Shown here: one piece after another, positions 1-6,263 of the stretch
Layout: every line of letters begins with the position of its first letter
How positions within the stretch are numbered: position 1 is the first letter of the stretch
From: Desulfobacterales bacterium
GTDB taxonomy: Bacteria > Desulfobacterota > Desulfobacteria > Desulfobacterales > UBA5852
NCBI GenBank assembly: GCA_030066455.1
Contig: JASJBQ010000196.1
Coordinates: 1 to 9,043 of the forward strand
DNA length: 9,043 bases
Reading direction: 5' to 3'
Position numbers and translations under genes: made by a program
The notes under the pieces: generated by a model
Told to the model about the DNA's origin: nothing
What the model saw: the letters and a program-made list of their open reading frames with translations, nothing else
Database searches by the model: none

Positions 1-279
1 ACCCGCGCCGCCGATCTCGCCCGGATGGTGCTGCCCCTGCTTCATGGCGGTGCTGCCCTGATGATGTGGAAAGGACCGGATATCCATGACGAGCTGGACG
101 CCCTCGCGGCACTGTCCGATTCCCTGGAAACCCCCATGTCGATTGAAACGCACGCCTACCGTCTGCCCTCGTTAAATGCGGGGCGGCATCTCATCTCGGT
201 TCGGATGCAGGGGACAGGCCTCCGAGCGGCCTCAACAGCGTCGTCAAACCCCAATCCAAAGGAGGATTATTCGGAATGA
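1..279 (+). CDS. rsmG: 16S rRNA (guanine-N7) methyltransferase RsmG, C-terminal part (5' end outside window)
   Basis: RsmG uses S-adenosylmethionine to methylate N7 of G527 (E. coli numbering) in 16S rRNA, in the cytoplasm. Only the last 92 residues are visible; the family is usually about 200-215 residues, so the N-terminal half with the SAM-binding core lies outside the window. The visible part matches the family's C-terminal end: a TRAA-DLARMVLPLL helix equivalent to the SRAFASL region, then a strand ending in WKGPDIHDEL (family: LKGxxPEDEL), then YRLPSLNAGRHLISVR (family: VPxLxGERHLVVI). The last 23 or so residues are a polar extension of no recognisable type. The stop TGA (277-279) overlaps the ATG of the next gene as ATGA, and the 3' end carries that gene's ribosome binding site. 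The assignment is by remembered family pattern and is fairly secure despite truncation. Confidence 0.85.
   Translation, partial: TRAADLARMVLPLLHGGAALMMWKGPDIHDELDALAALSDSLETPMSIETHAYRLPSLNAGRHLISVRMQGTGLRAASTASSNPNPKEDYSE
258..265 (+). promoter_or_regulatory. Strong Shine-Dalgarno inside the rsmG end
   Basis: AAAGGAGG lies 10 bases before the ATG at 276, within the rsmG reading frame. It fixes the start of the DUF368 gene at the ATGA overlap and implies translational coupling with rsmG. Confidence 0.75.
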
Positions 280-1223
280 ATCTTACAACCAATTCGGTGC
301 CTCCCCCGGCGAATCGTTCCGAACCCCGGTCCATCAGGGATTGTGGCGTTCTCTTTGCCAAAGGCTTCTGCATGGGGGCGGCCGACGTGGTGCCGGGGGT
401 TTCCGGGGGCACGATGGCGCTCGTCCTCGGCATTTACGAACAGCTGCTGCAATCCATCAGGGCGATCGATTGGCCGTTCGTCCGATTACTGGCGGCGTTC
501 CAGTTCCGGCGCGCCCTGCGCGGCGTTCCTCTGGGATTTCTGGCATCCCTTTTTGCCGGTATCCTGGCGGCGGTTTTCACTTTGGCCAAAGCGTTGAGCT
601 GGCTGCTGAGCAATTACCCCGTCGGGATCTGGTCCTTTTTCTTCGGTTTGATTCTCGCATCGGCCGTCGTGGTGGGGCGACGGATCGCGCACTGGCGCAA
701 GGGGGCCTATGCGGGACTGGCAGCCAGCGCGGTGGCCGCCTACGGCCTGGTGGGGATTGTGCCCGTGTCGACACCTGATTCGTGGTTGTTTCTGTTTTTC
801 TGTGGGGCGATTGCCATCTGTGCCATGGTGCTTCCCGGCATCTCCGGATCATTCATCCTGGTGCTTCTCGGGAAATATCAAACGATCCTGGACGCGGTGC
901 ACCAGTTCGATGTAACGACCCTTATCGTTTTCAGTGCTGGCGCCGGCAGCGGGTTGGTGCTTTTTGTGCGGCTGCTCAACTGGCTGCTGGCGCGCTATCA
1001 TACCATTACCCTGGCCTGTCTGACGGGGCTGATGATCGGATCCCTGCGCAAAATTTGGCCCTGGAAGGCGATGATGACGGAAGGGGGTGTGCGCCAGGCC
1101 GTCAACGTGCTTCCCCAGGCCTTCAATCTGGAGTTTTTTCTGGCTGTCGGGCTGGCGATTGCCGGAATGGTGGCGGTGACGGCGTTGCAACGGCTGGCAT
1201 CCATGCAAGATCAAGACGTCTAA
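276..1223 (+). CDS. DUF368 membrane protein, probable polyprenyl-phosphate transporter (PopT family)
   Basis: This is a 315-residue polytopic inner-membrane protein. Two related glycine/proline motifs mark the DUF368 family: GAADVVPGVSGGT at residues 34-46, and AMVLPGISGS followed by ILVLLGKYQ at 183-202. The repeated PG(V/I)SG signature suggests an internally duplicated fold with two re-entrant elements. Hydrophobic segments lie around residues 87-110, 117-135, 145-163, 169-200, 213-236 and 285-304. DUF368 proteins (PopT) have been reported, like DedA-family proteins, to return undecaprenyl phosphate across the cytoplasmic membrane for reuse in peptidoglycan and surface glycan synthesis; the role here is inferred from family. 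The start is chosen at the ATGA overlap with rsmG, with a strong ribosome binding site. The gene ends 89 bases before a convergent gene. Length and motifs look intact. Family call is secure; exact lipid substrate is not shown by sequence. Confidence 0.88.
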   Translation: MNLTTNSVPPPANRSEPRSIRDCGVLFAKGFCMGAADVVPGVSGGTMALVLGIYEQLLQSIRAIDWPFVRLLAAFQFRRALRGVPLGFLASLFAGILAAVFTLAKALSWLLSNYPVGIWSFFFGLILASAVVVGRRIAHWRKGAYAGLAASAVAAYGLVGIVPVSTPDSWLFLFFCGAIAICAMVLPGISGSFILVLLGKYQTILDAVHQFDVTTLIVFSAGAGSGLVLFVRLLNWLLARYHTITLACLTGLMIGSLRKIWPWKAMMTEGGVRQAVNVLPQAFNLEFFLAVGLAIAGMVAVTALQRLASMQDQDV

Positions 1224-1227
1224 CCGA

Positions 1228-1260
1228 CAACGCCTGGCGTGTCCGTGGCGACCGGCGTTG
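1228..1260. other. Hairpin in the convergent gap, possible weak terminator
   Basis: CAACGCC (1228-1234) pairs perfectly with GGCGTTG (1254-1260) around a 19-base loop, just after the DUF368 stop. There is no T-run on either side, so it is not a classic intrinsic terminator. A perfect 10-base palindrome, CGGCGCGCCG, follows at 1267-1276. The gap 1224-1312 between the two convergent genes holds nothing else I can name. Confidence 0.25.
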
Positions 1261-1312
1261 GGCCGGCGGCGCGCCGAAGCGCGGCTCCCCCAGACAGACG
1301 CGCTACGGGGGA

Positions 1313-1828
1313 TCAGCTTTCCGGCAGGCTGACAAAACGATGTTTGATGTCACACCCCCGGATATCCAGAAGGGCCACACTCGGCGCCAGACCGGTTCGG
1401 GGCAGCGTCGCGCTGCCGGGGTTCAGGTAGAGGCAGGTGCCCCGCCAGCGTGCCTCCGGCCGATGGGTGTGGCCGCTGAGTACGACCTGAATACCGGCGG
1501 TCTCGGGGTCGATCGTCAATCGCGTCAGGTCATGAAGCGCATAGACCGAGACCGCCCCGATAGTGATCAGGTCCTCCCGCGGCAGCCTCGCCGCCCATTT
1601 GCCGAAATCCATATTACCGCGGACGGCATCAAGCGGTGCCATTTGGGCAAGGACATCCAGACTCTCCGGGGCTTCGATATCCCCCGTATGAATGATACGA
1701 TCAACGGTTTTGAAAATGGATACGAGCCCGGGATTCAGATAGCCGTGGGTGTCCGAGATCACGCCCACCCGGATGGTGGCGGCGCTGGGGGCAAGATTCG
1801 CTTGGCTGCAGGGGGGGTCAGCTGGCAT
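1313..1828 (-). CDS. YfcE/MJ0936-type metallophosphoesterase
   Basis: This is a 171-residue calcineurin-like phosphoesterase of the small YfcE/MJ0936 type. These are soluble enzymes that bind two divalent metals and hydrolyse phosphodiesters or phosphomonoesters; physiological substrates are mostly unknown. The metal-ligand motifs appear in order: SDTH (D26, H28), HTGD (D50), GNMD (N72, D74; the family often has GNCD), ALHD (H99), SGHTH (H120, H122) and the family's LNPGS (N136). All expected ligands are present, so it should be active. The ATG at 1828 is preferred; it overlaps the upstream gene's stop by 11 bases, as expected in an operon. A TTG at 1846 would add six residues but has no good ribosome binding site. 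The first 19 residues before the core strand look poorly conserved. It is the last gene of the minus-strand operon with the PilZ and DUF2062 genes. It should not be called a cyclic-di-nucleotide phosphodiesterase on sequence alone. Confidence 0.88.
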   Translation of the reverse strand: MPADPPCSQANLAPSAATIRVGVISDTHGYLNPGLVSIFKTVDRIIHTGDIEAPESLDVLAQMAPLDAVRGNMDFGKWAARLPREDLITIGAVSVYALHDLTRLTIDPETAGIQVVLSGHTHRPEARWRGTCLYLNPGSATLPRTGLAPSVALLDIRGCDIKHRFVSLPES

Positions 1829-2960
1829 GGTACAAATTGTCGGCAAACACCAGCAGCAGGCCGCTCAGGTTCGGTGGCATCGGTTTGAACTGAATGCCCA
1901 GCGCGTGGGCCGCTTCGCCATCGCTCTCCAGGTTGCGTGACCAGATCACCGTACCGCGGATGCTGAGGGCCATGGCATCGCTTGGCAGGCTCATCACAAT
2001 TCGCGCTTCCTTGTCGATCATATCGCGGGCCAACACCGCATCCACCTTTTCGTCAAGCAGAATACAGGCCCCGCCGATGGACAGGTCGCGCGCAAAGCCA
2101 CTGGCGGAAAAGCGCGGCATTCGATCCCGCACATGCATGATCTCCAGACGAATGCGCACCGGGATGGGGTGGCGCCGCATGCGTCGTTTGACGTGATGAT
2201 TCGCGGCGATCCCTGCGAGGCTGTCAAACAAGTCCCGCAACGCAGGTTCCAGCGAGGGATACTGCGCGCAGAGTTCAACGAGACTCTCGCGCGTCAGTTT
2301 GGCGAGTTCTACCCGACTGGTGGTTTCGGTGTAAGACTGCGACAGATGCTCTTTATCCAACGGAAGAAGTTCGCCGAAAACTTCCAACTCCGGGGTTTCG
2401 ATCAATTTTTCTTTGGGCGCGAAATGACTGGAGCTTGGATAGGTCCGGCGGATCAGGCTGCCGGAAACGACCATGTAGAGATTGGCTTCCACATCACCGA
2501 ATTTCTTCACCACCTTGCCCGCCGGTAGAATGAAGCGCTCGAGGCGGGTGACGATCGCGGTGAGCTCGTTGAACGACAGACCCGCAAAAAACATCCGCAG
2601 CGGTGACGATCGCGGGTTTTTTTCCAGCAGCAAGTTGTAGAAGTGCTTGATGGCCGTCAGGTCGGGGTTTTCGATCTGCCATTGAAGCATTTTGGCGACC
2701 ACCGCTTGGATCACCATGCCCGACTGGGCAAAAAGCACCGCCGTTTGGTCGTAATAGTCCACGGCCGCGGCCAATGAACGGCGCCGCGCCAGCAGATCGG
2801 CCAAGGCCCGGTGCAGGTAGGGATTGTCCGGAAAAATCTTGAGCATGCTCTGGTATTCGCCGATCGAATCAATGGTAATCGAGCCATCAATGATTTGACT
2901 GACGATGCTGCTCTGCAGGTGTACGGCTTCGTTCAAGCGTCCCCTCACTTCTTGTGCCAA
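1818..2960 (-). CDS. Helical-repeat / cNMP-binding-fold / PilZ domain protein
   Basis: This is a 380-residue soluble three-part protein. Residues about 30-115 are helical and TPR-like (pattern FPDNPYLHRALADLLARRRSLAAAVDYYDQTA). Residues about 122-240 resemble a cyclic-nucleotide-binding fold: ILPAGKVVKKFGDVEANLYMVVSG, then FGEL at 195-198. The phosphate-gripping arginine normally found about ten residues after FGEL seems missing (SYTETTSRVEL instead of xRxATV), so cAMP binding is doubtful. Residues about 257-372 are a PilZ domain with both c-di-GMP-binding motifs: RxxxR at R259-R263 and DxSxxG at D292-G297. C-di-GMP sensing is therefore likely, by family knowledge. The start is uncertain: TTG at 2960 is used, but GTG at 2948, or TTG at 2939 just after GAGGGG, could serve. 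It starts 16 bases after the DUF2062 gene and overlaps the phosphoesterase gene, so the three are probably co-transcribed. Confidence 0.82.
   Translation of the reverse strand: MAQEVRGRLNEAVHLQSSIVSQIIDGSITIDSIGEYQSMLKIFPDNPYLHRALADLLARRRSLAAAVDYYDQTAVLFAQSGMVIQAVVAKMLQWQIENPDLTAIKHFYNLLLEKNPRSSPLRMFFAGLSFNELTAIVTRLERFILPAGKVVKKFGDVEANLYMVVSGSLIRRTYPSSSHFAPKEKLIETPELEVFGELLPLDKEHLSQSYTETTSRVELAKLTRESLVELCAQYPSLEPALRDLFDSLAGIAANHHVKRRMRRHPIPVRIRLEIMHVRDRMPRFSASGFARDLSIGGACILLDEKVDAVLARDMIDKEARIVMSLPSDAMALSIRGTVIWSRNLESDGEAAHALGIQFKPMPPNLSGLLLVFADNLYHAS
2547..2615. repeat. 14-base direct repeat inside the PilZ-protein gene
   Basis: GGTGACGATCGCGG occurs at 2547-2560 and again at 2602-2615. The copies are 55 bases apart, which is not a multiple of three, so they are read in different frames and do not reflect a repeated protein motif. 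They may be coincidence. Confidence 0.5.
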
Positions 2961-2976
2961 GGCTTGGCAGGTCTTT

Positions 2977-3573
2977 CTAGCGGCGCCGTTTCTTTTTCTT
3001 TTTGCGGCGTTTCCGTCTTGATCGGCGGGCTTTTAATTTGCGCGCAATATCAGTGGCCTTTTCGATGTTCAGCCGTGGCTGAAGGTTCTTGCGATATTCA
3101 TAAATGGCGAAATAGGCGCCGAAATAGCCGGCCACGGCCAGCGGAATGCCCGTGACGAGGCCCCCCACGATGAGAACACCGATAATGTCGGGTCCGCTGC
3201 GGACGATATCCAGCAGGGCATCCAGATCGAATTGCTGGGGCAGGGTGTAGCTGTTCTCATAGGCCAAAACCCTGGCGCCGACGATATAGGTCAGGCCGTA
3301 AATCACCGGGGCGGTAAAGGGATTGGAAATCCAGACGGCCAGCGCAGCGGAGATTTTGTTCCACTTGCAGAGCGCGGCCAACAATACGGCGATGGCCGTG
3401 TGGAGCCCCATGAAAGGCGACATCCCGACAAAGAGCCCCAGCGCAAACCCGAGGCTTATTTCGCGTGGATGGCCACGAATTTTCAGAAAACGCCGATAGG
3501 CCTTGCGCCATGGCTCGATCCAACGGTTGGGTTTCCCCGGCTCGATCTGGTTCTGTCGGATTTGATCCGGCAT
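2977..3573 (-). CDS. DUF2062 membrane protein with highly basic C-terminal tail
   Basis: This 198-residue integral membrane protein belongs to DUF2062, a family of unknown function sometimes found beside glycosyltransferase or envelope genes. The hallmark stretch is complete: HPREISLGFALGLFVGMSPFMGLHT at residues 35-59, then WISNPFTAPVIYGLTYIVG at 81-99. Membrane segments lie near residues 38-70, 75-104 and 128-158. The tail at residues 178-198 has 18 Lys or Arg out of 21, and probably sits in the cytoplasm next to lipid head groups or a polyanion. The ATG at 3573 is chosen because it gives a normal-length N-terminus, although it lacks a clear ribosome binding site. The ATG at 3741 has GGAAG five bases upstream and would add 56 residues of low-complexity sequence; I cannot exclude it. 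It is the first gene of the minus-strand operon, 16 bases before the PilZ-protein gene. Confidence 0.8.
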   Translation of the reverse strand: MPDQIRQNQIEPGKPNRWIEPWRKAYRRFLKIRGHPREISLGFALGLFVGMSPFMGLHTAIAVLLAALCKWNKISAALAVWISNPFTAPVIYGLTYIVGARVLAYENSYTLPQQFDLDALLDIVRSGPDIIGVLIVGGLVTGIPLAVAGYFGAYFAIYEYRKNLQPRLNIEKATDIARKLKARRSRRKRRKKKKKRRR

Positions 3574-3807
3574 GACGGATTTCGATTCACCCGATGGCAA
3601 ACCTGCCCGGGCCCCGTGCGAACAGGGCGGTGCCGATTCGGGCGGGGGGCAGCGGCTATGCTGGACGGCCCATCCACCGCATTGGCCGACCGGATCCCGT
3701 GCCCCCTGCCGAAGGGACGGATTTCTTCCCGCCCCGCCCATAGAAACTTCCAAAGCAGGTGATATGGCAATGAAATGGGACGCCTTATCTAACCATTATC
3801 TGCGTGG

Positions 3808-3836
3808 TTTGTAAAGCGATTAGGAATTGATTTCAA
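3808..3836 (-). promoter_or_regulatory. Candidate sigma70-type promoter for the DUF2062-PilZ-phosphoesterase operon
   Basis: Read on the minus strand, TTGAAA (3836-3831; five of six to the -35 consensus) is followed by a 17-base spacer and TACAAA (3813-3808; four of six to the -10 consensus). Transcription would start near 3801, leaving about 60 bases before the ATG at 3741 or about 228 before the ATG at 3573. This is pattern matching only. Confidence 0.4.
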
Positions 3837-4206
3837 GTGGTTTGAGCGTTTCATCTCCGGCCCTAAAATACTTCGAAGCACCCGTCGGCCGCGGACGGTC
3901 CTCCGTTGTCGCCACGGACCGCGCGAGGCGGGGTGGGTGTCTTGTCATCCGGGCGAACTGCCAGGACATGGCCAGGGGAAGGAAAATGGTCTGGAGGCTG
4001 CATACCACGATCAGGCTGACCGTGTATTCGGTTATACATGACAATTTGATTTTCAAAGCATTCATGCCGATTGGCCCAACAGGGCGGGAATCTGGATGTC
4101 GGGCATGGCGACCTCTCCTGTCACGACGGGTGCGAAGCGATTTCTGGGTGGCGCACGACGCTTATCCATTCAGACGAATGCAAGCGGGCCGCCGCCGTCA
4201 ATTAAG

Positions 4207-4228
4207 CCTGGTGGCGCAGGCCGCCAGG
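4207..4228 (+). other. Nine-base-pair hairpin in the transporter leader
   Basis: CCTGGTGGC (4207-4215) pairs with GCCGCCAGG (4220-4228) across the tetraloop GCAG, with one G-U wobble that exists only in plus-strand RNA; minus-strand RNA would have an A-C mismatch. This favours a role in a plus-strand transcript leading to the ABC transporter. No T-run follows, so it is not an intrinsic terminator. Confidence 0.4.
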
Positions 4229-4350
4229 ACCGGATGCCCCTGCGGTGTCTGCGGGTTCGGCGGCTGCCTGACGCGCTGCGCTTAGCGGTGGATGGTGCCG
4301 GTGATTTGTGTTATGGGAGCCAGAACAACCAGAACGATGCGTGTCGATAC

Positions 4351-4367
4351 CCGCCGACCACCGGCGG
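4351..4367 (+). other. GC-only hairpin just before the transporter ribosome binding site
   Basis: CCGCCG (4351-4356) pairs with CGGCGG (4362-4367) around the loop ACCAC. It ends 20 bases before the TAAGGAG ribosome binding site at 4388-4394, close enough to affect translation start or mRNA stability. No regulator is known from sequence. Confidence 0.4.
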
Positions 4368-4387
4368 TAAACAGGGTTATCGGAACC

Positions 4388-4394
4388 TAAGGAG
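4388..4394 (+). promoter_or_regulatory. Shine-Dalgarno of the ABC transporter operon
   Basis: TAAGGAG stands five bases before the ATG at 4400 and settles the start of the binding-protein gene. Confidence 0.75.
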
Positions 4395-4399
4395 ATGTC

Positions 4400-5362
4400 A
4401 TGCGAATCGCGCTTAAATGGGTGCTGGCCTTTCTACTGCTTCTGCCGTTGGCGGCCCAGGCCGAACCGTACCGCATATCCGTGAGCCAGTTCGTGGAGCA
4501 CCCCGCCCTTGACGCCGTGCTCAAAGGCTTTCGGGACTACCTGGCCGATAAGGACATCGCCGCCGTTTACAACGTCCACAATGCCCAGGCCAATATGGCC
4601 ACGGCCGGCCAGATCGCCGGCCAGATCATGGGGGAAGCGCCGGACATGATCGTGGCCATTGCCACACCATCGGCCCAGGCTGTGGCCCAAGCCCTGCGCA
4701 AAGCCCCCCACATGCAGAAGACACCTTTTCTCTTCACGGCAATTACCGATCCGCTGGCTGCGGGGCTGGTTGCCGACCTGAACAGGCCGGGCAAAAACAC
4801 CACCGGCGTCTCCGACCGCCTGCCGCTGGACCAGCATCTCGCGATGGTGCAGCGCTTCTTCCCTGAACTCAAGCGTCTGGGGGTGCTCTACAATGCCGGC
4901 GAAGCCAATTCCAAGGCCACGGTGGCCGGCATTCGCGCCATTGGCCAGGACCGCGGGTTCGAGGTGGTGGAAGCCACGGTTTCCAAATCCAGCGACGTTT
5001 ATCAAGCCACCCAGAGCCTGATCGGCAAAGTCGATGCGATCTTCGTGCCCACCGACAACACGGTGGTATCGGCGCTGGAATCGGCCCTGAAGGTCTGCAT
5101 CCAGCACCAGGTCGCACTTTTCTGTGCCGACGTGGACAGCGTCAAACGCGGGGCGGTCGCCGCCATGGGATTCGATTACTACCAGCACGGCCGCCAGACC
5201 GGGGCCATGGCCGAACGCATCTTCAACGGCGCCGCCCCCGGAACCACGCCGGTGGAATCGCAAAAGGATCTCGAACTGCATCTCAACCTGAAATTCGCTG
5301 CCCAAATGGGGGTGGAGGTGCCCCCGGCCATCATCGACGCGGCCGACATGATCTACCGCTGA
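4400..5362 (+). CDS. ABC transporter substrate-binding protein, TrpX-like family
   Basis: This is a 320-residue periplasmic binding protein of the ABC_sub_bind (TrpX-like) family, which captures a small substrate and delivers it to the permease encoded next door. A signal peptide is clear: MRIALK, a leucine-rich core, then LAAQA with likely cleavage after A21. There is no lipobox cysteine, so it should be free in the periplasm. Family landmarks follow in order: ATPSAQ (88-93), TAITDPLAAGLV (113-124), NTTGVSDRLP (133-142), GVLYNAGEANS (161-171), FVPTDNTVVSALE (215-227) and GFDYYQHGRQTG (257-268). Length is normal for the family. Some relatives are linked to tryptophan or other aromatic compounds, but the ligand cannot be read from sequence. 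The ATG at 4400 has a strong ribosome binding site. It is the first gene of a three-gene operon, with the permease starting 13 bases after its stop. Confidence 0.88.
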   Translation: MRIALKWVLAFLLLLPLAAQAEPYRISVSQFVEHPALDAVLKGFRDYLADKDIAAVYNVHNAQANMATAGQIAGQIMGEAPDMIVAIATPSAQAVAQALRKAPHMQKTPFLFTAITDPLAAGLVADLNRPGKNTTGVSDRLPLDQHLAMVQRFFPELKRLGVLYNAGEANSKATVAGIRAIGQDRGFEVVEATVSKSSDVYQATQSLIGKVDAIFVPTDNTVVSALESALKVCIQHQVALFCADVDSVKRGAVAAMGFDYYQHGRQTGAMAERIFNGAAPGTTPVESQKDLELHLNLKFAAQMGVEVPPAIIDAADMIYR

Positions 5363-5375
5363 CGCCGCCCTGATC

Positions 5376-6263
5376 ATGACCGCGTACGCTTTCATCGCTG
5401 CCGTGGAGCAGGGGATGCTCTACGGCATCATGGTCCTCGGTGTCTATCTCACCTTTCGTGTCCTGGATTTTCCCGATCTGACCGTCGACGGGAGTCTGCC
5501 GCTCGGCGCGGCCGTGTCGGCGGTGGCCATCGCCAACGGCTTGAATCCGTTCCTGGCGGTGGCGGCGGCCATGGCCGCCGGCTTCGCGGCCGGATGCGTC
5601 ACGGCGCTGCTGAATACCAAACTTAAGATTTTGCACCTTCTGGCGTCGATCCTGACGATGATCGCGCTTTATTCCATCAACATCCGGATCATGGACGGGC
5701 CCAATGTCTCCCTTCTCGGCGTGGTCACCGTGCTGGATCCCATCATGGCTTGGGGGTTGCCGGGATATCTTGCCGCGCCGGTGTTTTTTGCCCTTTGTGC
5801 CGCGGTAGCGACGGTGGCGATGATCTGGTTTCTGCATACCGAACTGGGCCTGGCGGTGTTGGCCACCGGCGACAACCCGCGGATGATCGCCGCCCAGGGG
5901 GTGAATACCCACCGTATCATCATCCTGGGGGTCGGCCTTTCCAATGCGCTGGTGGCCGCCAGCGGCGCCCTTGTGGCCCAGAACCAGGGTGCCGCCGACG
6001 TCAATATGGGCGTGGGGACCATCATCGCCGGACTGGCATCGGTCATCGTGGGGGAGACCCTCTTCGGCCGCGGCGGCATTGCCCGCGGATGCATCGCCGC
6101 CATCCTGGGATCGGTGATCTACCGCGTGGCCATCGCGGCGGCGCTGAGCTTCAAACTGGGTGCCTTCGCTTTCACGCCGAGCGACCTCAACCTGATCACC
6201 GCCCTCTTGGTGGTGGTGGCGCTCACCGTACCGATGATTAAATCCCAGTGGAGCGAACGATGA
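5376..6263 (+). CDS. ABC transporter permease, TrpY-like (BPD_transp_2 family)
   Basis: This 295-residue inner-membrane permease forms the channel of the importer. It belongs to the branched-chain amino acid/LivH-like permease superfamily. Most of the protein is hydrophobic, with about eight membrane segments. The stretch FRVLDFPDLTVDGSLPLGAA (residues 27-46) is typical of the TrpY-type subgroup. The cytoplasmic loop LATGDNPRMIAAQGVNTHR (162-180) corresponds to the family's G-x-N/D-x-x-x-A-x-x-x-G element that contacts the ATPase. GAADVNMGVGTIIAGLASVIVGE (205-227) is another conserved block. The ATG at 5376 is used; it has no obvious ribosome binding site, so translation may depend on coupling to the binding-protein gene just upstream. 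Its stop overlaps the ATPase start as ATGA. No damage or truncation is seen. Confidence 0.9.
   Translation: MTAYAFIAAVEQGMLYGIMVLGVYLTFRVLDFPDLTVDGSLPLGAAVSAVAIANGLNPFLAVAAAMAAGFAAGCVTALLNTKLKILHLLASILTMIALYSINIRIMDGPNVSLLGVVTVLDPIMAWGLPGYLAAPVFFALCAAVATVAMIWFLHTELGLAVLATGDNPRMIAAQGVNTHRIIILGVGLSNALVAASGALVAQNQGAADVNMGVGTIIAGLASVIVGETLFGRGGIARGCIAAILGSVIYRVAIAAALSFKLGAFAFTPSDLNLITALLVVVALTVPMIKSQWSER

Larger units (their letters stand above)
3837..4399. other. Long spacer with hairpins and no convincing gene
   Basis: Some 560 bases between divergent operons contain no recognisable gene. Two overlapping, mutually exclusive hairpins are possible: CCGTC (3882-3886) with GACGG (3894-3898), and CGGTCC (3896-3901) with GGACCG (3916-3921). 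Open frames here (152 codons from 3827 on plus; 81 codons from 4065 down to 3820 on minus) do not resemble any protein I know. The minus one, MNALKIKLSC and onward, has one hydrophobic stretch but no ribosome binding site. The part nearest the transporter has two cleaner hairpins, listed separately. I see no tRNA and no familiar riboswitch core such as a cobalamin box, TPP motif or T-box. Confidence 0.5.

Noticed and set aside
782..1888. 368-codon plus-strand frame crossing the DUF368 gene and the phosphoesterase
   Set aside because: It overlaps two recognised genes and the translation has no known motif.
3827..4285. 152-codon plus-strand frame in the spacer with a cysteine-rich end
   Set aside because: No ribosome binding site, no recognisable domain, and random-looking composition; the cysteine cluster alone is not enough for a metal-binding protein.
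4075..4399. Known riboswitch or trp-type leader peptide before the transporter
   Set aside because: I found no cobalamin box, TPP core or T-box sequence, and no short frame with clustered Trp codons.
4433..5395. 320-codon open frame on the minus strand opposite the binding-protein gene
   Set aside because: It mirrors a well-supported gene; its translation is rich in His, Gly and Arg with no family resemblance, typical of antisense frames in GC-rich DNA.
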